Below are positions 43,619 to 52,265 of a stretch of 64,000 nt of DNA, piece after piece. Source of the stretch: Prevotella sp. (GTDB lineage: Bacteria > Bacteroidota > Bacteroidia > Bacteroidales > Bacteroidaceae). The stretch lies in the NCBI GenBank assembly GCA_017619275.1, contig JAFZSR010000076.1:29047-93046 (forward strand). The letters run 5' to 3'. A model generated the notes under the pieces. It did no database searches, had not been told where the DNA came from, and saw nothing but the letters and a program-made list of their open reading frames with translations. Within the stretch, counting starts at the first letter, position 1. Every line of letters begins with the position of its first letter. Both the position numbers and the translations under genes were made by a program.

Positions 43619-44881
43619 ATGGAAAATAACACACACTACCACCACGTCGGTTCCAACGGATGTTTGACTGTCGTTTTGATACTGGCGGTGATTGTCGTTG
43701 GCTTCATCATTGGACGTCAATCGGATGGCTCTGCTTCTACGGCATTGCCCTTCGCAGCCTTGGCCATCATTGGCTTGGCTGCCTTTGGTTTGTCTAACAA
43801 CAAAAAGAACGCCAACCAGTTGGAACTTGTCAAGGAGAGACGCGACCAACTCAACCAACTGACAGACAAGTACAACGACATGGTGGGCAAGACCAGCAAC
43901 AGCGATGAATACAATCAGGTGAGGAAGCTTTACCAGCAAGACCGTCAGACCATGCTCGACACCTGGAATAATGCTGACGACGCCTCGCCCATAACCGTAG
44001 GTCGCACGTGGAAACGCCTTGCCGTTGCAGGTGCCGCCGTTACCGCCCTGGCTGGTTCTTTTGGTTTCGGTTCCACCATTGGCGAGCCTCCCCCCACGAC
44101 CCTTGCCGACACCCGCTCGTGGAACGCCGAGAACATCCCCATGCCTCACCTGCAGGATCATAGCCTCTACGTGTCGAACCCCGATAGCATCCTATCGCCT
44201 GAGGTTGTCGATGAAATCAACGAAACACTCGGGCAGCTCGACGATGAATTGGGCATTGAAACGGCCATGGTCATCGTGGGACATATTGAAGGCGACGACC
44301 CCAACCGCATGGCGCAGGACATTGGAAACCGCTATGGCGTGGGACGCGACGACCGTGGCCTTGTCATCGTGGTGGGGTATCTGGACCACAGCTATTTCAT
44401 GGCAACGGGAAACAAGCTGGAAGCTGACCTCACCGATGCGGAATGCGGACGGCTGGAGCGCACCTATCTGGTACCCAGCATGAAAGCTGAGATGCCCGAC
44501 AGCGGCATGCTCTACTTGGCGCGAGGTATCCTGGCCTTGATGACAGAAAAAGAAATGCCGCAGATGTCGGCTCTCAGTTCGTCGAACAAAGACGATGGAA
44601 GCAACGACGCCCTGCCGCTAATGCTCTATCCGCTCTTGCTGGCTGGATGGGGCGGTTTCTGTACCAATATGGGCAAAAAAGTGGGTACCAACATCGGCAT
44701 GAAAAGTCTGATGGGCGATCCCTTCTTCATGCCGTCCTCGTCGGGAGGTGGCATTATCGGTGGTGGCCATAGGAGCAGCGGCGGCAGTCGTTGGCGCGGC
44801 GGCGGCGGTGGCGGCGGTGGCCGTCCTGGCGGCTACGGTGGAGGACACTTCAGCGGAGGTGGAGCCGGTGGCAGATGGTAA
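43619..44881 (+). CDS. TPM-domain membrane protein with glycine-rich tail
   Basis: From ATG 43619 this 420-residue protein has a membrane pair near the N-terminus (CLTVVLILAVIVVGFIIG, then STALPFAALAIIGLAAFGL), a coiled region (NQLELVKERRDQLNQLTDKY) and another helix near residue 140. A TPM domain follows at about 185-300 (LGIETAMVIVGHIEGDDPN, RYGVGRDDRGLVIVVGYLD). The last 50 residues are Gly/Ser/Arg-rich (SSSGGGIIGGGH, then RWRGGGGGGGGRPGGYGGG). TPM proteins with Gly-rich tails often accompany lemA, as here, and are linked to membrane-protein quality control; function is not settled. The frame extends upstream to 43535 without support. Confidence 0.85.
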   Translation: MENNTHYHHVGSNGCLTVVLILAVIVVGFIIGRQSDGSASTALPFAALAIIGLAAFGLSNNKKNANQLELVKERRDQLNQLTDKYNDMVGKTSNSDEYNQVRKLYQQDRQTMLDTWNNADDASPITVGRTWKRLAVAGAAVTALAGSFGFGSTIGEPPPTTLADTRSWNAENIPMPHLQDHSLYVSNPDSILSPEVVDEINETLGQLDDELGIETAMVIVGHIEGDDPNRMAQDIGNRYGVGRDDRGLVIVVGYLDHSYFMATGNKLEADLTDAECGRLERTYLVPSMKAEMPDSGMLYLARGILALMTEKEMPQMSALSSSNKDDGSNDALPLMLYPLLLAGWGGFCTNMGKKVGTNIGMKSLMGDPFFMPSSSGGGIIGGGHRSSGGSRWRGGGGGGGGRPGGYGGGHFSGGGAGGRW

Positions 44882-44941
44882 AAAAACAATAAAACAGAGA
44901 GATTAATCATCATCAATTAACGTAATAAAATTCAAATCATT

Positions 44942-45556
44942 ATGAGTGAAAACAATGCAGTAAAAGCAGGTGGACTCTCGAAGAACACCTTGATTATCGG
45001 AGCCGTAGTGGCAGTCATCGTACTGTGGGGCATCAGCGCCTACAACGGAATGGTCAAAGAGGAAGAAAAGGCCACCACATCGTGGGCTGCCGTACAGTCG
45101 GCCTATCAGCGACGTGCCGACCTCATTCCTAACCTTGTAGAAGTGGTGAAGGGCTATGCCGCCCACGAACAGGGCACGTTCGAGGCCGTTGTGAACGCCC
45201 GCGCTAAAGCCACGAGCATCAATGTCGATGCCGAAGACCTTACTCCCGAGAAGCTGGAGCAGTTCCAGAAAGCACAAGGCGAGCTAAGCCAAGCACTGGG
45301 ACGTCTGATTGCCGTACAGGAAGCCTATCCCGACTTGAAGGCCAACGAGAACTTCCGCGATCTGCAAGTGCAGCTGGAAGGCACCGAGAACCGCATCAAC
45401 GAAGCCCGCAATGCTTTCAACTCGGCTGTGCAGGACTACAACGTGAAGATTCGCAAGTTCCCCGGCACCATCCTCGCTGGCCTCTTCGGATTCGACAAGA
45501 TGAGCAAGTTCGAGGCTGACGCTGCCGCTCAGAATGCTCCACAAGTAAAGTTCTGA
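44942..45556 (+). CDS. lemA: LemA-family membrane protein
   Basis: This 204-residue protein has one N-terminal helix (LIIGAVVAVIVLWGISAYNG) and the LemA helical domain: VKEEEKATTSWAAVQSAYQR, then RADLIPNLVEVVKGYAAHEQ, and GTENRINEARNAFNSAVQDY. LemA proteins are small anchored helical bundles of unclear function, frequently next to TPM proteins. The pair here fits that pattern, and they probably act together in the envelope. purM begins 2 bases after its stop; this looks like operon packing rather than shared function. Confidence 0.93.
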   Translation: MSENNAVKAGGLSKNTLIIGAVVAVIVLWGISAYNGMVKEEEKATTSWAAVQSAYQRRADLIPNLVEVVKGYAAHEQGTFEAVVNARAKATSINVDAEDLTPEKLEQFQKAQGELSQALGRLIAVQEAYPDLKANENFRDLQVQLEGTENRINEARNAFNSAVQDYNVKIRKFPGTILAGLFGFDKMSKFEADAAAQNAPQVKF

Positions 45557-45558
45557 GC

Positions 45559-46725
45559 ATGAGCGACAACAGATACATGCTCCGCGGCGTCTCGGCAGCC
45601 AAGGAAGACGTGCATGCCGCTATCAGCAACATCGACAAGGGCCTTTATCCAAAGGCCTTTTGCAAAATCATCCCCGACGTGCTGGGTGGCGACCCGGAGT
45701 ATTGCAACATCATGCACGCCGACGGAGCCGGCACCAAGTCGAGCCTGGCCTATATGTATTGGAAGGAGACGGGCGACCTCTCTGTTTGGCGTGGCATCGC
45801 GCAAGATGCCATCGTGATGAACACCGACGACCTGCTCTGCGTAGGAGCCACCGACAACATCCTTGTCAGTAGCACCATCGGGCGCAACAAGATGCTCATC
45901 CCAGGAGAGGTCATCTCGGCCATCATCAACGGCACCGACGAGCTACTTGCCGAATTGCGTGATATGGGCATTGGCATCTGGCCTACAGGCGGCGAAACGG
46001 CCGACGTAGGCGACTTGGTTCGCACCATCATCGTCGACAGCACCGTCACCTGCCGCATGCGTCGAGCCGACGTCATCGACAACGCCAACATACGTCCCGG
46101 CGATGTCATCGTAGGACTTAGCAGTACCGGTCAAGCCACCTATGAACACCGCTACAACGGTGGAATGGGCAGCAATGGCCTCACCAGCGCACGCCACGAT
46201 GTCTTTGCCAAGCACTTGGCCGAGCGCTACCCCGAAAGCTACGACCATGCTGTGCCACCTGAACTGGTGTATAGCGGCCGCTACGACCTGTTGTCCGCAG
46301 TCGACGGCTTACCTGTCGACACCGCTCAGCTCGTCCTCTCCCCCACCCGCACCTATGCTCCTGTCGTCAAGCGGTTGCTCGATGAGATGCGCCCCGATAT
46401 CCACGGCATGGTGCATTGCACGGGAGGCGCTCAGACAAAGGTGCTCCACTTCGTGGGCGACGACTGCCATGTGGTTAAGGACAACATGTTCCCCGTGCCG
46501 CCGCTCTTCCAAATCATCCACGACTGCAGTGGTACCGATTGGCGCGAGATGTACCAGGTGTTCAACATGGGTCACCGCATGGAAATCTACGTGCGTCCCG
46601 ACGTAGCTCAGCAGGTCATCGACATCAGCCGCAGCTTCAACATCGACGCACAGATAGTGGGCTACATCGAGAAAGGCACCAAGAGCCTCACCATACAGTC
46701 GGAGTACGGCACCTTCGAGTATTGA
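45559..46725 (+). CDS. purM: Phosphoribosylformylglycinamidine cyclo-ligase (AIR synthase)
   Basis: This 388-residue enzyme closes the imidazole ring in purine synthesis. It has HADGAGTKSSLAYMYWKETG near residue 53, the metal/ATP region AQDAIVMNTDDLLCVGATDN, PTGGETADVGDLVRTIIVDS and GMVHCTGGAQTKVLHF. It is about 40 residues longer than E. coli PurM (345), matching the Bacteroidetes form. It starts 2 bases after lemA. purC is upstream on the same strand but with five unrelated genes between. Confidence 0.93.
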   Translation: MSDNRYMLRGVSAAKEDVHAAISNIDKGLYPKAFCKIIPDVLGGDPEYCNIMHADGAGTKSSLAYMYWKETGDLSVWRGIAQDAIVMNTDDLLCVGATDNILVSSTIGRNKMLIPGEVISAIINGTDELLAELRDMGIGIWPTGGETADVGDLVRTIIVDSTVTCRMRRADVIDNANIRPGDVIVGLSSTGQATYEHRYNGGMGSNGLTSARHDVFAKHLAERYPESYDHAVPPELVYSGRYDLLSAVDGLPVDTAQLVLSPTRTYAPVVKRLLDEMRPDIHGMVHCTGGAQTKVLHFVGDDCHVVKDNMFPVPPLFQIIHDCSGTDWREMYQVFNMGHRMEIYVRPDVAQQVIDISRSFNIDAQIVGYIEKGTKSLTIQSEYGTFEY

Positions 46726-46765
46726 GCATTTGGCTCGGAGCGTGGAATTGTAGTCTTCAATCAGC

Positions 46766-48916
46766 ATGGAGAAAAACAACGAGTTGCGACTGGCGTGGGA
46801 TTTCGCCGAGAACACAGGGCGAAGCATCTTCCTCACGGGGAAGGCGGGCACTGGCAAGACCACCTTCCTCCGTACGTTGGTTGAGCGCTCACGCAAGCGT
46901 CCCATTGTGGTGGCCCCCACGGGTGTTGCCGCTGTCAATGCGGGCGGTGTCACCATCCACTCGTTTTTCCAGTTGCCCTTCACGCCCTATGTGCCTGGAG
47001 CGAAGGTGGAGAGCAAGTTCGACTTCAGCCGTGAGAAGCGCAAGATTATTGCCTCGGTCGACCTACTTGTTATCGATGAGATTTCAATGGTGCGCAGCGA
47101 CCAACTCGATGCTATCGATGTGGTGCTGCGCCGTTTTCGTGATCATGGTCGCCCCTTCGGCGGTGTTCAGTTGCTACTGATTGGCGACCTGGCTCAGCTG
47201 ACGCCTGTGGTGACGCCCGAGGACGAGCGACTGTTGAAGCCACACTACGACACTCCCTACTTTTTTGGCTCCAAAGCATTGCAGCAGATAGATTATGTGA
47301 CCATCCAGTTGGAGCATGTCTATAGGCAGCAGGACCTCTCGTTCATCGACATCCTGAACCAAGTACGCATGGGGCATCCATCGGCACAGGCATTGGAAAT
47401 GCTCAACAGCAGAGTCTCGCAAACGCCATCGGAAGGAGCCATCCGGCTAACCACCCATAACCAGTTGGCCAACTTCTATAACGAGTCTGAACTGCAACGT
47501 ATTAAGTCGAAGGCGTTCATGTTTAAGGCAAAGATTGACGGAACCTTCCCCGACTATGCCTACCCTACTGCCGACGCGTTGATTTTGAAGCTGGGCGCAC
47601 AGGTGATGTTTGTGAAAAACGACCCATCGGGCAAGCACCGCTATTATAATGGACGTATTGGCCGCGTGACCTATGTGGACCAGAGCAAGATACTGGTGCT
47701 ATGCGAGGGCGATGAGGATGCCGTTGAGGTGGAGCCGCTGCAATGGGAGAACACCCGCTACACGCTCAACGAGCAAACGCGCAAGATAGAGACCGAGGTG
47801 ATGGGTACCTTCACCCAATATCCCCTGCGGCTGGCATGGGCCATCACCATTCACAAGAGCCAAGGACTTACCTTCGACCGCGCCATCATCGACGCCAACC
47901 AGTCGTTTGCCCCAGGACAGGTGTATGTGGCGCTGAGCCGCTGCCGCACCTTGCAGGGGCTCACTCTCTCTGCACCCTTGGAACCGCGCGCCGTGATGAG
48001 CGACGTCAGTGTGGACAACTACATGAGTAAACAGCAGGGCGAGGCACAGCGAAGCATCGTCCAGTTGCCCCAACTGAAGCAGGAGTATGAACGTCAGCTG
48101 TTGATGCAGCTCTTCGACTTCCGCCAACTGCTGCAACTGCAAGAGCAAATGGTTCGCATCTTTGCCGAATATTTCTACCACAGCCATTCCTCGTTAAAGC
48201 AACTGCACGACCAAGCGATGATAGCCCTGCAACAGCGCGTGGGAAATGTGGCTACCAAATGGCAGCAGTTGATTCAGACAATGACCATCGAGCAACTACA
48301 CGACGTCGACTTCAGAGAACGTATCAAACGCAGCGCCGAATACTTTGCCGACTCACTGAAGGACATCCTGGAAAAGCCTCTGGAACTCTCGGCCAAGGTG
48401 GAGACGAATAACAAGCAGGCCAGCCGCCGACTGGGCAACGCCCTACCCGACCTGCGCCAGACATGGCTTGGGCAGCGCTTTTTGCTCACAAGGATTTCCG
48501 AGCAGGGATTCAGTACCGACATCTATCTGAGAGAGAAACAGACATCGATGCTTGATGCCATCGACGAACAGACCATCAAACGCAAACGTCAACGACAAAA
48601 AGCCACGAAGGTGCCCAAAGAGCAGAAGCCAAAGACGTGGGAGGTGAGCCTGCAACTGTATAAGCAAGGGCTGAAGCCCGACCTTATTGCTCACGAGCGG
48701 GGACTAAGCATTGCTACTATCATCGGCCACCTGTCGAGATATGTGAAAATAAGACAGGTGGACTTCAACGACTTGGTCTCGCCCGAACATCAGAAAGCCA
48801 TCAGCCGAATTCTGCGCATGACGGGCAAGGAAGAGAACATCGCGGCCATCAAGGCACTCTGCCCACCCGACGTGAGCTACGAAGAGATACGCCTAATGAT
48901 GGACCCGCCGGAATAG
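46766..48916 (+). CDS. PIF1-like SF1 helicase with C-terminal helix-turn-helix domain
   Basis: This 716-residue protein has a PIF1/RecD-like motor: Walker A FLTGKAGTGKTTFLR (GKAGTGKTT at 25-33), VVAPTGVAAVNAGGVTIHSF, Walker B LLVIDEISMVRSDQLDAID, and the UvrD-C segment AWAITIHKSQGLTFDRAIID followed by VYVALSRCRTLQGL. The last 110 residues include KTWEVSLQLYKQGLKPDLIA and SIATIIGHLSRYVK, an HTH_40-like domain as in RecQ-family tails. Such proteins unwind DNA, possibly at G-quadruplexes or stalled forks, but the substrate is inference. It has no phage or plasmid neighbour. Confidence 0.88.
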   Translation: MEKNNELRLAWDFAENTGRSIFLTGKAGTGKTTFLRTLVERSRKRPIVVAPTGVAAVNAGGVTIHSFFQLPFTPYVPGAKVESKFDFSREKRKIIASVDLLVIDEISMVRSDQLDAIDVVLRRFRDHGRPFGGVQLLLIGDLAQLTPVVTPEDERLLKPHYDTPYFFGSKALQQIDYVTIQLEHVYRQQDLSFIDILNQVRMGHPSAQALEMLNSRVSQTPSEGAIRLTTHNQLANFYNESELQRIKSKAFMFKAKIDGTFPDYAYPTADALILKLGAQVMFVKNDPSGKHRYYNGRIGRVTYVDQSKILVLCEGDEDAVEVEPLQWENTRYTLNEQTRKIETEVMGTFTQYPLRLAWAITIHKSQGLTFDRAIIDANQSFAPGQVYVALSRCRTLQGLTLSAPLEPRAVMSDVSVDNYMSKQQGEAQRSIVQLPQLKQEYERQLLMQLFDFRQLLQLQEQMVRIFAEYFYHSHSSLKQLHDQAMIALQQRVGNVATKWQQLIQTMTIEQLHDVDFRERIKRSAEYFADSLKDILEKPLELSAKVETNNKQASRRLGNALPDLRQTWLGQRFLLTRISEQGFSTDIYLREKQTSMLDAIDEQTIKRKRQRQKATKVPKEQKPKTWEVSLQLYKQGLKPDLIAHERGLSIATIIGHLSRYVKIRQVDFNDLVSPEHQKAISRILRMTGKEENIAAIKALCPPDVSYEEIRLMMDPPE

Positions 48917-48981
48917 GCCGTTGCGAAGCGAAATAAATGGCCTAAAAAAAGAAGGAGCATGACCTACCATATTTTGGTGCC

Positions 48982-49036
48982 GACTTTTTGAAAAAAGTCG
49001 TACGAGTTTTTGAAAAAAGTCGTTAAGATTTTTGAG
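48982..49036. repeat. Intergenic palindromic repeat, diverged copy 3
   Basis: GACTTTTTGAAAAAAGTCGTACGAGTTTTTGAAAAAAGTC, read in parts, shares the TTTTTGAAAAAA and CGTACGAG modules with copies 1 and 2 but in a different order. It lies 65 bases after the helicase stop and 60 bases before the lipoprotein gene. Confidence 0.7.
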
Positions 49037-49096
49037 CCATGCGTTGATATACTAAAAAACAAGTTCCGCGAGTTTGGAAACTACAAATAAAACAAC

Positions 49097-49456
49097 ATGA
49101 AACCAGTTATATTAATATTGTTTAGCGCCATTGTCTTAGCGGCCTGCACCAGCAAGCTGAAGAAAGAGAATGAGGATCTGCGCAACGAGATAGACCAGCG
49201 CCGTGAGAACCTGACCAAAAAGGTGACAAACGAACTGGAGGATGCCCGCCACCAACTGGCCATCACCGACAGTTTGCTGGAGTTGGCACGCGCCGAGCAC
49301 GACACGCTGCACCAGTGGGTGATGAGCCACGCCACACAACTTAACGACCAGTCGGAGCAGGTGCAGCGCCTGAACCAGCTGCGACAGCGCCGCGACTCAT
49401 TGCAAGTGGAGTTCGAAAAGCAGGCGCACAAAGTGAAGTTCTATCTCAGAAAGTGA
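49097..49456 (+). CDS. Small coiled-coil lipoprotein
   Basis: This 119-residue protein has a short signal with a lipobox (IVLAAC, Cys17) and an almost fully helical mature part rich in Glu, Arg, Leu and Gln: SKLKKENEDLRNEIDQRREN, then LEDARHQLAITDSLLELARA. The pattern is a single long coiled coil. It resembles small Lpp-like or Omp-associated lipoproteins in layout but has no recognisable family. It is alone, ended by the hairpin at 49487-49503. No clear promoter is visible; the palindromic repeat (48982-49036) lies just upstream. Confidence 0.75.
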   Translation: MKPVILILFSAIVLAACTSKLKKENEDLRNEIDQRRENLTKKVTNELEDARHQLAITDSLLELARAEHDTLHQWVMSHATQLNDQSEQVQRLNQLRQRRDSLQVEFEKQAHKVKFYLRK

Positions 49457-49486
49457 CTTTTCGCCACCGTAAAGGAAAGATTTAGA

Positions 49487-49503
49487 GCCCCTTGATAAGG
49501 GGC
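49487..49503 (+). terminator. Short hairpin terminator
   Basis: GCCCCTT, loop GAT, AAGGGGC: 7 bp, 31 bases after the lipoprotein stop. Confidence 0.65.
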
Positions 49504-49561
49504 GGCTATAATGCGGGGTAAAAAAAATAGAAGATTTCTTTTATTTCTCTTACTTATTTCG

Positions 49562-49569
49562 TAACTTTG
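49562..49569 (+). promoter_or_regulatory. -7 element for the DUF1599-tpiA cluster
   Basis: TAACTTTG matches TAnnTTTG, 11 bases before the ATG at 49580, giving a very short leader. Confidence 0.6.
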
Positions 49570-49579
49570 CACCCGAATT

Positions 49580-50140
49580 ATGGACAAATTCGACAAGACC
49601 AACCAGGAGTTCGAAGCAGCCGTGGCCGAGTGCCGACAGCTTTTCGAGCATAAACTGCATGACTACAGGGCGTCGTGGCGCATCCTGCGGCCACAGTCGC
49701 TCACCGACCAGCTCTTCATCAAGGCTAAGCGCATCCGCCAGCTAGAGGTGACCGGCTGCTCACTCGTGGGCGAAGGCATCAGGCCCGAATTCATCGGACT
49801 GGTGAACTATGGCATCGTGGGGCTGATACAACTGGAGCGGGGTTTTGCCGACACCGTCGACATCACCAACGACGAAGCCATGCTGCTCTACAATAAATAC
49901 GCCACTGAAGCGCTGCAACTGATGAAGCGCAAGAACCACGACTACGACGAAGCGTGGCGGGGCATGCGAGTGAGCAGCTATACCGACTTGATCCTTACCA
50001 AGATTGAGCGCGTAAAGGAAATGGAAGATCTGGCGCTGAAAGGCGACAGCGCAAAGGTGAGCGAAGGCATCGATGCCAACTATATGGACATCATCAACTA
50101 TTCAGTGTTCGCACTGATAAAACTGAAAACAGAGAATTGA
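49580..50140 (+). CDS. DUF1599 protein, two tandem copies
   Basis: This 186-residue protein contains the DUF1599 motif twice: FEHKLHDYRASWRILRPQSL followed by TDQLFIKAKRIRQLE (about residues 22-57), and MKRKNHDYDEAWRGMRVSSY followed by TDLILTKIERVKEME (about 115-149). The shared pattern K-x2-HDY-x3-W plus S-x-TD-x4-K is a clear internal duplication. I believe the family has also been named a nucleotide-modification-associated domain, but its activity is not established. In Bacteroidales it stands before a BT_3928-like gene and tpiA, as here. Confidence 0.82.
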   Translation: MDKFDKTNQEFEAAVAECRQLFEHKLHDYRASWRILRPQSLTDQLFIKAKRIRQLEVTGCSLVGEGIRPEFIGLVNYGIVGLIQLERGFADTVDITNDEAMLLYNKYATEALQLMKRKNHDYDEAWRGMRVSSYTDLILTKIERVKEMEDLALKGDSAKVSEGIDANYMDIINYSVFALIKLKTEN

Positions 50141-51354
50141 ACGTTTTCAAGATTGATAAGGGGGTGGCCGTGAGCACATTGGTGAACATCTGCCGGTTGG
50201 TGCTGGCTGTGGTGTTCATCTTGTCGGGCTTCGTCAAAGCCGTCGACCCGCTGGGCACGCAATACAAGATAGACGACTATCTGGAGGCTATGGGAATGGC
50301 CGAGGTGCTGCCCTCGGTGGTGACGCTTATCCTCAGTGTGGCGCAGTCGGCATTTGAGTTCTGTCTGGGCATCTTCCTGCTCTTTGCCATTCGGCGCAGA
50401 CTCACATCGCGGCTGGTGCTTATCGTGATGCTGATCATGACACCGCTCACGCTGTGGCTGGCATTGACCAATCCCATCAGCGACTGTGGTTGTTTTGGCG
50501 ATGCGCTGGTGCTCACCAACTGGCAGACGTTCTGGAAAAACGTCATACTTCTGGTAATGGCCATCCTGGTGGCCTGGAGGCCGCTGAAGATGTTCCGCTT
50601 CGTGAGCCGCTCCAACCAGTGGATTGTCATCAACTACACGGTGCTCTTCATCCTCGCCGTGTCGCTATGGAGTCTCTACGACCTGCCGCAGTTCGACTTC
50701 CGCCCCTATCGCATCGGCACCAATGTAGGCGAGGGATGGCTGAAGATGATGGATGGCGAGGAGTCGCCATACGCCGACCTCTTCATAGAGAAAGTGGACG
50801 ACCATGAGGACATCACCGAGCAGGTGCTCACCGACGAAGGCTACAACTTCCTGCTCGTGGCACCCTATCTGGATCAGGCCGATGACTCGCGCTTCGACCT
50901 TATCAACGAACTCTACGAGTATGCGCAAGACCATCAATACGGCTTCTACTGTCTAACCTCAAGTCTGCAGGAGAGCATCGACCGATGGCGCGACATGACT
51001 GGTGCCGAATACCCCTTCTGCCTCACCGATGGCACCCTGCTGAAGACGGTGATTCGCAGTAATCCGGGGCTGGTGTTGCTCAAAAACGGTGTTGTCATTG
51101 GCAAATGGAGCCACAACCGACTGCCTAACATTGAGCCCGACCAACAGGTCATGCCGCTGGAACAGTTGCCTATTGGCAGCATCAACGCCGACTCAACGGC
51201 AACCAAGATCGTACGTCTGATGCTGTGGTTTGCATTGCCCTTGGCCCTGCTCTCCATCGCCGACCGTACATGGATGTGGACTCGCTGGCTGCGCCGTCGC
51301 AAGCAAAGCCCCACCCCATCCCAAGAAGATACAAATGAACCCAATCAACAATAA
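50137..51354 (+). CDS. BT_3928-like membrane protein (DoxX-like plus thioredoxin-like region)
   Basis: This 405-residue protein starts at a TTG (50137) overlapping the DUF1599 stop by four bases, so translation is probably coupled. The N-terminal 180 residues have four or five helices in DoxX/MauE style (LVLAVVFILSGFVKAVDPLG, then LALTNPISDCGCFGDALVL with a C-x-C pair). Residues 220-360 look like a periplasmic thioredoxin-like domain without a clear CxxC, and a final helix is near 365-385. A role in redox or disulfide chemistry is plausible but unproven. It is followed by tpiA after 12 bases. Confidence 0.83.
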   Translation: MNVFKIDKGVAVSTLVNICRLVLAVVFILSGFVKAVDPLGTQYKIDDYLEAMGMAEVLPSVVTLILSVAQSAFEFCLGIFLLFAIRRRLTSRLVLIVMLIMTPLTLWLALTNPISDCGCFGDALVLTNWQTFWKNVILLVMAILVAWRPLKMFRFVSRSNQWIVINYTVLFILAVSLWSLYDLPQFDFRPYRIGTNVGEGWLKMMDGEESPYADLFIEKVDDHEDITEQVLTDEGYNFLLVAPYLDQADDSRFDLINELYEYAQDHQYGFYCLTSSLQESIDRWRDMTGAEYPFCLTDGTLLKTVIRSNPGLVLLKNGVVIGKWSHNRLPNIEPDQQVMPLEQLPIGSINADSTATKIVRLMLWFALPLALLSIADRTWMWTRWLRRRKQSPTPSQEDTNEPNQQ

Positions 51355-51366
51355 ACAAAAACAACA

Positions 51367-52125
51367 ATGAGAAAGAAAATCGTAGCAGGAAACTGGAAGA
51401 TGAACATGAATCTCCAGGATGGTATCGCTCTGGCAAAGGAGCTTAACGAGACACTGAAGGCCGACAAGCCCAACTGCGGCGTCGTCATCTGCACGCCGTT
51501 CATTCATCTGGCCAGCATCGCACAATTCCTCGACCAGGACATCATCGGCCTGGGCGCCGAGAACTGCGCCGACAAGGAGAAGGGTGCCTACACGGGCGAA
51601 GTGAGCGCCGAGATGGTGAAGTCGACGGGTGCACAGTATGTCATCCTGGGTCACTCGGAGCGTCGTGAGTACTACAAGGAGACGCCCGAGATTCTGCGTG
51701 AGAAAGTGCTGTTGGCACAGAAGCAGGGTCTTACCGTTATCTTCTGCATCGGCGAGAGCAAGGAAGAGCGTTTGGCCAACAAGCAGAACGAGGTGGTGAA
51801 GGCCGAGCTGGAAGGTAGCGTCTTCAACCTCCCCGAAGAGGACTTCCGTAAGATTGTCATCGCCTACGAACCCATCTGGGCCATTGGTACCGGTCTCACC
51901 GCCACTGCAGATCAGGCCGAGGACATCCACGCCTACATCCGCAGCATCATCGCCGAGAAGTATGGACAGGCCGTAGCCGACGATACCACCATCCTCTATG
52001 GCGGTTCCTGCAAGGCCAGCAACGCCCCCGAGCTCTTTGCCAAGCCCGACATCGACGGCGGACTCATCGGCGGAGCATCGCTCAAGGCTGCCGACTTCAA
52101 GGGCATCATCGATGCTTGGAAATAA
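51367..52125 (+). CDS. tpiA: Triose-phosphate isomerase
   Basis: This 252-residue glycolytic enzyme interconverts DHAP and glyceraldehyde 3-phosphate. [17 protein letters not shown] holds the catalytic Lys (GNWKMN), [14 protein letters not shown] the catalytic His, and [20 protein letters not shown] the catalytic Glu and flexible loop. Length is normal. It lies in the DUF1599-BT_3928-tpiA-SPOR-folE order seen in Bacteroides. The 61 bases between its stop and the SPOR start hold the left arm of a 28-base inverted repeat. Confidence 0.96.
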   Translation: MRKKIVAGNWKMNMNLQDGIALAKELNETLKADKPNCGVVICTPFIHLASIAQFLDQDIIGLGAENCADKEKGAYTGEVSAEMVKSTGAQYVILGHSERREYYKETPEILREKVLLAQKQGLTVIFCIGESKEERLANKQNEVVKAELEGSVFNLPEEDFRKIVIAYEPIWAIGTGLTATADQAEDIHAYIRSIIAEKYGQAVADDTTILYGGSCKASNAPELFAKPDIDGGLIGGASLKAADFKGIIDAWK

Positions 52126-52139
52126 AACGGCTTTCTGCC

Positions 52140-52265
52140 TAAATGATAAATGATGAATGATAAATGAAAATGTAAATGGTATCACAATGAAAAACTTTGA
52201 CTATATGGCAAGAAGAAAATGGTGGGTGATAGCTTTATCATTTATCATTTGTCATTTATCATTTA
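52140..52265. repeat. 28-base inverted heptamer arrays spanning the SPOR gene start
   Basis: The left arm (52140-52167) is AAATGAT-type heptamers; the right arm (52238-52265) is ATCATTT-type heptamers. The arms pair at 26 of 28 positions around a 70-base loop that contains the start ATG (52187). The right arm is coding. Confidence 0.85.

Noticed and set aside
51193-52185. 330-codon minus-strand frame
   Set aside because: Antisense to tpiA. Its N-terminal string FSFIIHHLSF comes from the heptamer repeat upstream of the SPOR gene and only imitates a signal peptide.
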